From assembly GCA_963969345.1 (NCBI GenBank), contig OZ017770.1, forward strand, positions 9,469,318 through 9,533,317: a stretch of 64,000 nucleotides of DNA, written 5' to 3'. A program made the translations under genes and the position numbers. Below the pieces are notes generated by a model. That model saw only the letters and a program-made list of their open reading frames with translations, had not been told where the DNA came from and ran no database searches. The stretch is from Turbatrix aceti. Its lineage: Eukaryota > Nematoda > Chromadorea > Rhabditida > Panagrolaimidae. Below, piece by piece: positions 55,960 through 64,000 of this stretch. Every line of letters starts with the position of its first letter. Position 1 is the first letter of the stretch.

Positions 55960-56084
55960 CTTGGAGACAAAACGTAGTGATCTAAAAAAAAGCCATGCAG
56001 CTTTTATATAGCATGCGTTGCCAAGGTTTCGGGACACTACGCCAGAATTCTGTGCTAGATTAAAAAAAAGGAGAATGGTAGAGA

Positions 56085-56160
56085 AACGGACACAGTGTAG
56101 GCATGCTTTATCCGACTCCAGAGTCCATGTAAGATGATGCATAAATAAAGACTCTGTGAC
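56085..56160 (-). promoter_or_regulatory. Conserved promoter block of gene D
   Basis: On the minus strand: TATTTATGCATCATCTTAC, then GGACTCTGGAGTCGGATAAA, 130-200 bp upstream of the gene D ATG, matching the block at 48434-48520 before gene C. Confidence 0.6.
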
Positions 56161-56589
56161 GCCTTTGGTCGGACGACAACGTGGTAGGAAAACTAATTTA
56201 GCTTGCTGCGAATTTCTCACTATGACGTATCCGCTCAGTCTGTCGCCGATCGAAGTCGTTGATGGTGGTAAGTTTCCACTGGATGACGTCGTAGATCTGT
56301 GATACTTTCTACAGAGCTAAGGTTGCCGATTGCGAGACCAACAAAGCAAGTGAAAGATCCTTGGGTATACCTCGTTTCTGCCTAAGCTCTATGAAATACA
56401 ATACTACCATCATACCGTCAAAATTATTGTCAAGGAATGCCTGGTCACTTCGAAGTTTGTTGTACCTGCACCGGCAGCGCTTGCTATTGATCTGTCCCCT
56501 TAGCTGATGGCTGAATTGGAGAAGGGGACAGACTGATTTCACAGTTCACTGCTTCAAGAATAAGGAAAGGGAAGATGAAGTAGCGATGG

Positions 56590-56860
56590 AACTTTCGTGT
56601 CAGAAGTTCGGCTTGGCATCTCGTTCACCTGAAAGGACAACTTTCGAACGACGACATCGGCTACAAAAACGAGGTCACGCTGCAGCACTCTATTTCCATC
56701 TTGTACTGCGGGAGTGTTTCCAGGATCGAAGACTTGAACCTCAAGAAAAGCATTCTTGAACTCTTCGATCTTGCCGAGCGATTCGATGAGCTCAAGGAAT
56801 TGACTCAAGATGACTCAAGAGTGGACATATTTTTGTCCGTTACCTTGCTATCAACACATG
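56590..56860 (+). pseudogene. BTB-domain relic
   Basis: The + strand encodes ILYCGSVSRIEDLNLKKSIL followed by ELFDLAERFDELKEL. This aligns with VITFMYSGCAPKIKDFDLAK and SILSLADRFKMADL of the MATH-BTB gene at 61166-62388. Only this helix pair is recognisable; upstream and downstream frames are broken. A hAT-like element lies 20 bp beyond. Confidence 0.6.
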
Positions 56861-56882
56861 TGAACAGCCTAGGGCTTAAAGC

Positions 56883-57062
56883 CAGTGTTGTCGGGTACCC
56901 GGACCGGAACCGGCCGGTTCCGGGTACCCGAACCGGTTCCAGTTCGGGTACCCGAAAAATTAATTTTCGGTTCCGGTTCCGGTTCCGGGTACCCGAAAAA
57001 TCAGGATTTCGGTTCCGGTATCGGTTCGGGCACCCGAAAAATTTTCAGAACCGACAACACTG
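56883..57062. mobile_element. hAT-like foldback element with GGGTACCCG interior
   Basis: Inverted ends CAGTGTTGTCGG and CCGACAACACTG; exact 8-bp target duplication CTTAAAGC at 56875-56882 and 57063-57070. Only 180 bp; interior is almost entirely GGTTCCGG and GGGTACCCGAA variants. Confidence 0.93.
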
Positions 57063-58639
57063 CTTAAAGCATAGGACTCCAGGGCCTAGGTCTTAGAGCA
57101 TATGTCTCAATGTCGGTAGCGACCAGCGACTACTACGCTGCAAGATTTCCATCAAAGCACGCTTCGGGAAAGCGACACGCCCTAGACCAGGTCAAAAGAT
57201 TATATCTCTTCAAGCCGTCCAGAAAGAGCTAAGCTGAAAGAGTACATGCCTACAGGCTATCCTGAACGCGACTACTTGCCACGGGTCGCATAAAGGACGC
57301 ATCAAGTTGTATTTTATACACAGATTGTTTCGGGGTAACAAAGCGGAGCTTTTGCGGTAAAGCTTATTGTTTTCCCACAACGCATTTGTGGCACTTACTT
57401 TTTTATTGTGCAGAGAACAATAAACTATTCCGCGAAACAATGCCGTTATGCTGTTTGGCATTGACTTCACCAGGTGCTCAATTCTTTTATTTTATGCAGA
57501 CATTAAAATGTATCCTTCTAAGAATTCCTGTAAATTCCACACTGTACTGATTTCCGGTAATTTTACTGTAATAAAAGATTTAGCACCTGTATATACTTTT
57601 TTTTGCATATTTAGTGACCTGTAGTTTAGATGGTTGGTGACCTCCTGTGTTTCTTCGACAAACTTGGCAGGGCACCTGCTTGCCAAAACTTGTTTGGTCC
57701 TGAGTGTTTTCCCGCCCGACCTACAACACGACCTAGTAAAGCAACATGCCATTGCGATGGCACAGGATGCAACTTTAACCTTATTTTGTAGCAGTAGAGC
57801 TACAAAAAGTGTACGCGCGTGCGCGCAGTGCATAAACTTTGGTAGCTTGGGGTAAAATAAGTTTTTAATTGTAAAACGAAATATTTATGTCAATTAATCG
57901 GACATATCCTGAATTTTGCAACGAGCTACAGCTGATATAAAAATATTAATTTTAAGCAATATGGCAGTGGTTTGAAGTGCAAGTTGGCAAAAATGCATAA
58001 ATGCCCGATTAGCAGGCCAACATCTAAAAGTGGACATCGATTTGTCCGTCACCTTGCTATCAGCACATGTGAAAAGGTCCTGATAACTGCCGCTGAGTCA
58101 ACAAAAAGATATTGCCCCTTGAAAGTGCGCCCGTTGTGCTTTTGCAGGCCATGATGCATGCTCTCTTACGGATACCTGTCCGGCGCGCGTTTTTTACCCT
58201 TTCTTTGCATTTATGAGTTGTCTATCGTAGTAAATCATTGGCAATGCATAACTGACGGACCCGGATCCGTTTTACTGCAAACTTGACTGCTTTTGAGATC
58301 CCGCTGACTCTTGAGCAAGGCACTCTGTTCATGAGCGCATTGGAAACTGCATACATGGCATCTAGGCCCTGTTCTGTGAACAGCGACCATGAACCATGCA
58401 TGCGGATAAAGGAGACGACGTGTGACTGGAGCTATCGCACAGCCCTGTTTCGTGAATTTGACAAAAAAACTCCTGACTCGACAGTACGAAGGGGTGCATC
58501 AGGACAATTCGTCACACTCCATTGACGGTGTGTGTTTGGGCCTCACTAGAAGACAGGCGCACGACGCCGACCGGTCATGATGCCCCATGACGATGCTGAT
58601 TAACTTAAGGTCTCCGTTCAGGAAACTATAAGCCAGTTA
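57063..58639. other. Repeat-rich spacer
   Basis: 57640-57900 recurs inverted at 60600-60840 (GCAACATGCCATTGCGATGG). A block at 58030-58075 resembles 56821-56866 (ACCTTGCTATCA-CACATGTGAA). No supported gene. Confidence 0.55.
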
Positions 58640-59625
58640 TTTTAACATTCTGATTTGTTTGTGTAAAAACATACAACTCAAACTTGTGGACGGTTACATC
58701 AATTTCGATGCCTTCAATTTGCAGCCGATCAATCGTGGAGTTCATTTTCGCAAACGTCTTCTCCCGAAGCTCTCTGCCGTCATGAGAAAGAAAACCGCCA
58801 GCAGCATCATCGTGCTTGTCGAACAGCCACTTGTTAGATCGTTGAAGTACGCAACTACATTTGTGCTTGCAAGGTCGCCGTTACCACCACAAGGTATTGC
58901 ATTTTGTTTCTTTGGCACAGACGGTGAGAGCAATCGCAGCACAATAAGGTGTGCATATCCCTTAAGCTTGCGCAGGAGCAGACGCGCCTGTGTCCTAAGC
59001 GAATCGTTTTCGCGGCACTGACACAATTTCGTGCCACAATCTGCCGCTGTTTGTACAAAAACTTGCGCACACAACATTGTGTTTACCACACGCCGGGGAT
59101 CACATCGCTTATCGAGTAAAATAGGACACAAAGTCGTTTGCATGCATAGAGCCTTCCTCTCATTGCAAGATTTGCTTGTACATGAATGTTGCCTAGCTTA
59201 GGACGCACCGTAAAGTGTGGTGAATGACAGCGCATGAAAAACGACACATTTTTCGTGTGCCACTAACATAAATGCGATCGCTGTGTCTGTCCGTGCTGAG
59301 AAACAAAATGCAATACCTCATAACCACAACATAGTAATTCGAATTGGTCCTGGAGGAAGAATACCAATCAACTTTTCCGCCGAGGCTTCGAAGACGTTGA
59401 CGCCCCTGATGACTAGTGTATCACCGCTCGGCAAAACATGCTCGATGTATTCGTCTGACGGCAGGTTGTTGAGCAACTTTCTTTCTTCTTTGTAGAACAG
59501 GGGGCGGAAGACAACTATAATTGAAATTCACAGTTAAATTCGTTTGGTTTAAAACTTACTGATGCCGAGTAGCGCCATCGCGATGGCGCTCCCGCTCGTG
59601 AGTATTTTTTTTCATGAAGGGGGAC
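58640..59625 (-). pseudogene. Exons of an unidentified N-terminally anchored membrane protein, possibly galectin-like
   Basis: Three protein-like minus-strand pieces. At 59620-59560, ATAMALLGI-type hydrophobic residues end at a GTAAGT donor. At 59510-59325, after TTATAG, the frame continues VFRPLFYKEERKLLNNLP, then VLPSGDTLVIRGVNVFEASA and LIGILPPGPIRI. At 58860-58640 lie WLFDKHDDAAGGFLSHDGRE and MNSTIDRLQIEGIEIDVTVH. The G-x-T-L-V-I-R-G and IDRLQIEG patterns recall the first and last strands of a galectin fold. The conserved sugar-binding residues are not visible and the pieces could not be joined in one frame. The DNA between them is partly repeat. Treat the galectin comparison as a weak suggestion. 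Confidence 0.35.
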
Positions 59626-59659
59626 GATAAAGTCAATATTGTACTTTACCGCTTGCTGA

Positions 59660-59815
59660 AAAAGCTTGTGCATTACTGTTGCGACAATTTATGAGTGTCA
59701 GGAAAAAGAGCCAAATGTACCAGCGCGTCTACTGTGCACACCCATCGATCATTAACAAGTCTTGCTGTTGACGGTTTTGAGTGAAACAAAGGTGACTTGA
59801 GGTAACCCCGAGAAG
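59660..59815. repeat. Dispersed repeat shared with 15528-15715
   Basis: Direct copy starting GCTTGTGCATTACTGTTGCG and including GACGGTTTTGAGTGAAACAA. It precedes the Env-like fragment here, so it may be part of a retroelement terminal or untranslated region. Confidence 0.6.
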
Positions 59816-59849
59816 ACACTCTGACTAAACTCATTGCCATTTACTTTCA

Positions 59850-60314
59850 TTGCCGCCACCATCATGCTGGAGTCACACCGGGGTCACACACATTGAACTC
59901 AAAAGCTTCAGCACGACACTAATCATAGACAACAACGCATGTCACATCAACGTTACAGAATTCACTGGCTGCTACACCTGTTTGACTGGCGCCCAAGCCA
60001 AGGCTTCGTGTGTCACAAACTTTGGTAAAGTCATAGCAACAATCACATGCAAGAACGGATACATATTTACTATACCATGCAGCATGACACCGTCACAGCA
60101 CACACTCGTTATAGCTTCAACGTCTCCAACATGGACACACCTTTGTCAGGCAACATGTCTGAACAGCAACACAACCGTGCGATTGCAAGCCAAAAAACTA
60201 GCGTTCATCCCAACACACCCTTTAATGAATTACACAGACGTCATCCAAGGAGAAGCAGCAAAAAAGAACAAGTGCACGTCACACCACTTCACTGGCTGGA
60301 GAGGATGGATTTAA
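59850..60314 (+). pseudogene. Env-like glycoprotein fragment of a retroelement
   Basis: A 154-codon open frame rich in Cys and Thr. The motif TGCYTCLTGAQAKASC and a later ITCKNGY segment fit the C-terminal ectodomain of phlebovirus-type glycoproteins, which are found as Env in some BEL- and gypsy-like elements of nematodes and other invertebrates. Several Asn-X-Thr sequons are present. The N-terminal part, fusion region and membrane anchor are missing, and no gag or pol lies nearby, so this is a fragment. It is not obviously from the same copy as the Env-like segment at 1220-2206. Confidence 0.5.
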
Positions 60315-61165
60315 TGGCTATGGAGCAAATTGACCTGGGATGGGCGAACGAATGTTTTTTTTTGTTTTCAAACGAACACGAACAATTCTTTAATTCTGTT
60401 CGAAAAACCGAACGAATACTCCTTAACTTTTTTAAAAAGTTAGTTCATGTTAGTATGTTGTGTGAGAAAAAATAACACCTTTACTAGCTTGGCCTTGTTT
60501 ATCCGCATGCATGCTTCATAATCGTTGTTTACAGAACAGGGCCTGGAGGCCATGCATGCAGTTTTCAATGAGTGCCTCGCCCGAGTAATTCATATAAATA
60601 TTTTGTTTTACAATTAAAAACTAGTTTTACTTCAAGCTACCAAAGTTATGCACTGCGCGCACGCGCATACACTTTTTGTATAGCTTTACTGCTACAAAAT
60701 AAGGTTAAAGTTGCATCCTGTGCCATCGCAATGGCATGTTGCTTTACTAGGTCGTGTTGTAGGTCGCGCGGGAAAACATTCAAAACCAAGCAAGTTTTGG
60801 CAAGCAGGTGCTCTGCTAAAAGCTTTGCCGTCCGCTAAACTTGTCACAGATGCCTAAAAATCAATTTTTAAAGCTTCGAAGAATAATATCAATTCTATAT
60901 ATTTCTACCTTCATTCATTTCTTTTCATAAATCTTGTTAACAAAAAATCAATCTCCTTTAAAAAACAAAAAGACGAGAGTTACTACAAAAAAAACTAGAA
61001 AAAAGACAATCCTACTACAAACAAAAATGAATAAAAAAAGACAATCCCGTTGTTGAGGACTGCACTGCTCATTTGGAAGAGAAATGGTCAGGCGCAGAAC
61101 AAAAGACGAGATGATGGACCGAAGAGAGCGGCATTGACATAACCAAGATAATCAGACACCAAATC
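60315..61165. other. Repeat-rich spacer
   Basis: 60331-60430 resembles the GAACGAAC foldback of 27832-28142. 60430-60510 resembles the TAF9 3' region (18815-18890). 60600-60840 is the inverted copy of 57640-57900. No gene supported. Confidence 0.55.
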
Positions 61166-62388
61166 TTACATGATTGAGCAATATCCTTCCGGAGCATCCA
61201 GCTCTTTCGGACTGTTCACGAATGACGTAAAGCAGGCAGTCGCGAGATGAGGGAACTCAACTGACATTTTCGTCCATTCATCCGACTGAATATGACAAAA
61301 ATAAAAAAAACAGTCTGGAAAATAAAACTCACTTCAAGGACCCTCTGGGGGTCTTTGTTGATGAAAGCAAAGCAGTGAAGTTGAAGAGTTTCAGCGTTGT
61401 GGAGGTCACTCAGCTTGAGAAGCTCGCAAACGTTGCCGAGAGTAATCTTTGGTTTGATCCAGTTACTTGCAAACTCACTGAGATCGGCCATCTTGAAGCG
61501 ATCCGCGAGACTCAGGATGCTCTTGGCCAGGTCGAAATCCTTGATTTTTGGCGCGCAGCCGGAGTACATGAAGGTTATCACCTGCTCCATGGACTAAAAA
61601 TAAACTTTTTGAAAAAAAATTTTGCAAAAATCCAGAAGGACAATGACTCACCTCTCCATCGATGTCATTGAACAAGACTTCGCGATTCTGGAACTCCGTC
61701 GAACCGGGCTTGAGCATCTCACGGAAAACAGGAGAACGGGATGAAAGAATGAACATGTGACATGGGATTTCCCGGTATGCGGTAGCCGTCTCCCGATCTT
61801 GAATACATTTGACGACAAAGTCGGTGTGATCCCCGTTCATCAAGCTTGTTTGGAGGTTTTGAGAAAGCTTCTTGATCGACGTAGGGGAAGGCATCAGATC
61901 GGGGATCTGCTCGCTTTTCTTGGTTGTGAGCCCGATGTCCTGGACGAAAGAGAGCTTGAAGATGACATGCACCTCATCCGCTGGCTGAATGTGCGCCAGG
62001 ATGTCTGCTCGCTTGACAAACTCGTAGTGGCTTATCAGCTGACTTGATTTGATATATGTCGTTGGGAGAGGCTTGAAACTGCGGTCAAAGACGTGTACTC
62101 TGGCGTCGAACTTGATGTCCTTGAGAGTAAGCACGTGAAAAAGACAATCGACATCACCGTTGCTCTTTTGGTTTTCCGGAAAACACACCAAACGAAACTT
62201 GTTCTCAGAATTGGGCACAGTGATCTGAAAAAAAAACACAAGCATGCGAGTTGTTGTCATTAACGAAAACTCACAGTGGTCTGGAGCTTCTTCGGGGAGT
62301 AAGAAAAATTTTCAATAGTCCAATGATGAAGATGCTCAAATTTTACCGTTTCGGTTACGGATGCGCTGCAGGTAAAGGAGGAGGCCAT
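61166..62388 (-). CDS. MATH-BTB protein, four exons, 355 aa
   Basis: Exons 62388-62275, 62224-61652, 61593-61333 and 61285-61166 give 355 residues, all phase 0. Residues about 12-150 are a MATH domain: FEHLHHWTIENFSYSPKKLQ, then FRLVCFPENQKSNGDVDC and VHVIFKLSFV. Residues about 160-270 are BTB: QTSLMNGDHTDFVVKC, EIPCHMFILSSRSPVFREML, EVLFNDIDGE, VITFMYSGC. A BACK-like region follows (WIKPKITLGNVCELLKLSDL). This is the bath-type architecture expanded in Caenorhabditis: MATH binds substrate and BTB binds CUL3 to build a ubiquitin ligase. BTB relics at 17982-18663 and 56590-56860 are closely related to this gene. Length matches the family. Confidence 0.88.
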
Positions 62389-64000
62389 GGTGACAAATTA
62401 GTCAAACAAGAACAATCGGATAAGAAAATGCCGAGATCGTGTAAAAAAAAGTCAAACAACGAAAACTACTCGAGAAGTAAAAGAACATTGCACTGAAGAG
62501 TGTGCAGAATGAGGTCAGCCATGCCACGCGACTTTTTGCTGAGCTACGTGGCAAACAGGCATTGGCTAGATGTGGAAAAGTTTTGCGAGCATTTGGAGGC
62601 AGCCAGGAAAATAATAGAATAAATTTTTGAGACCGGAACTCGTTTGAGATGCTCGCAAACACCTTAGAGGCATATCCTGCAAACAAAGTGCAGGAGAAAC
62701 TATGAAAAAAAATTTAAACTCGGCATAATCATGGTTAGTTCGGAATGCTGCGATGTTTTCTGGATTGATTTCCACGCAGACAACAAAGCAGAATTCTGAG
62801 CAAGACACGACAGCCAAATTTTGAAGAATTGTGGAAAATTTGAGGTACAAGCAAGATTTTAATTAAATATGCATAAAAAAAATTTAATTAAAATCGAAGC
62901 AGTCGACGAAGAGCTGAGCGCGGACAAGATGGTTCCTCGTGGAATACCGAAGGCTGGGTGAGTAGGAGCTTGACGACCAACCTGACTTTGATGTCACAGC
63001 GCCTACCGGCTACTGGACAGGAGAAGGAGGCCTTGCCGGGAGCGATGGACGGCTTCAATGAACGGTGGCTCACGGGCTCTTCCGTTCAGGGCGCCTACGT
63101 TTCCTCGAAGCGGGTAGCTCAAAGGCCTTGCCGTCGACGAGAGATGATTGAATTGCTTCGCCTAACCCGCTGTAGGCCAATGCGATGGAGCGAATTGAGA
63201 GTTGACCACACAAGTTTATTCGATGGTAGCAACAACAACAACTGACTTGTAAACTCAAACTCAATCTCAAACACGAACAGAACGGTCAGTCGAAGACTGA
63301 CCCTTTATGGACACACAATCAGGGGGAGGAGATAGACCAATCCAGAAAGGGAAAGAACCATCACGGTAATCGTGTATTCAAATTTGGAGACGAATTAAGG
63401 CAGCTTTCCCACTCGATAGGACGCCTAACGAGCTCGGAGAGGGTGTGAACGGTCGAGCGAGAGGCGCGATAGAGCTCGCGTTCGGTAAGGTGCGACATTG
63501 ACGTCGTTCATCGATAGGCAAAGATTTACTTCTTTCAGAGCGCATCTTGACTAAAAAGCACAAATTAAAATTTATCTTGCGGTTACGTTTCACCAAAATT
63601 GACTCTAAGCACTTTTTCCAAACTTTTACAACACTCGACAACAACGGCGGTAGAATTTGGCATCCATTTTCTGAGTCATGAGATGACACCGCTTTTTGTA
63701 ATCAGTAACATTTTTACAACTCATAAAATGATTTTCAAATTTCTGAAGCACGTTTGTTATGTTCGATGAACAAACACAAGGCGAGAAAACTAACTGTGAG
63801 AAGAAAGCGCTAATCTGGCGCAGAGTCAACTGTCATGCGATGTCGTGTCGGGGAATTCCTGTTGACGCAAGGTGTGAGTTTTCTAATGCCACGGATAAAG
63901 CAAATCTACTATGCAATGAAAAAAATTCGATTTTTCTGTCACAAAATTTAGTAATTTTATTTGTGTTGAACATCGTAAACTGTTATCATCGGCGTTCGAA
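62389..64000. other. Window end, no supported gene
   Basis: Open frames such as plus 62958-63245 and minus 63378-63689 have unusual composition but no motif, splice context or second copy that would support them. Confidence 0.4.

Overview
The window reads as invertebrate nuclear DNA, most likely nematode. Genes are split by short introns (about 45-60 bp) ending in TTTTCAG. MATH-BTB, FLYWCH and PITH families are present, a TAF9 homologue is recognisable, and about half the window is transposon-derived. No prokaryotic features, rRNA or convincing tRNA were seen. There is a 200-N assembly gap at 1990-2189. The species cannot be named from the sequence. Exon models were built by hand from splice sites and frame continuity; all the multi-exon models given as intact close in frame.

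Layout. 0-2.2 kb: LTR-retroelement remnant with a Gag holding an internal duplication, followed in the same frame by an Env-like segment; pol is absent. 2.2-3.3 kb: repeat-rich, with a 49-bp-arm palindrome. 4-5.8 kb: MATH-BTB-like gene (-). 7.3-8.5 and 13.0-13.6 kb: two FLYWCH-domain paralogues (-). Between them is a complete 3.05-kb LTR element (8696-11744) with gag, no pol, and an antisense single-pass membrane-protein gene. 12.2 kb: TAF9-like fragment. 14.3-15.1 kb: unknown two-exon gene (+). 16.7-17.75 kb: partial copy of the gene-A tail. 17.9-18.7 kb: broken BTB copy. 18.97-19.57 kb: TAF9 homologue (-). 21.97-22.2 kb: small acidic gene (+).

24.5-50.2 kb is the most unusual part. Gene A (24538-30189, -) encodes a 502-aa PITH-domain protein. 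Gene B (about 40.2-47.9 kb, -) is a PITH paralogue whose disordered tail has grown by tandem duplication of a two-exon, phase-1 module. Gene C (48652-50216, +) and gene D (55078-55959, -) carry related tail exons without the PITH domain and share a promoter block. A ubiquitin-like gene without the Gly-Gly tail lies next to gene A. It occurs again in an inverted copy, where gene A has lost its PITH exons and become an intact 176-aa chimera (A', 38791-39383). Gene F (32709-34300, -) carries four tandem 191-bp exon units. Gene E (50867-53604, -) encodes a Ser-rich protein with a C-terminal membrane region. 56-64 kb holds a BTB relic, membrane-protein exons, an Env-like fragment and an intact MATH-BTB gene (61166-62388, -).

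Mobile DNA: several short foldback elements with exact 8-bp target duplications (hAT-like) are each built from their own simple palindromic motif. Two long foldbacks are flanked by TA (Tc1/mariner-like). One nested pair expanded intron 1 of gene A; the paralogous intron in gene B preserves the empty site.

Several families here have known ubiquitin-proteasome links: PITH (proteasome-associated in TXNL1), ubiquitin-like fold, MATH-BTB (CUL3 adaptors in animals) and repeated KEN sequences in the gene B tail. Whether they act together is inference.
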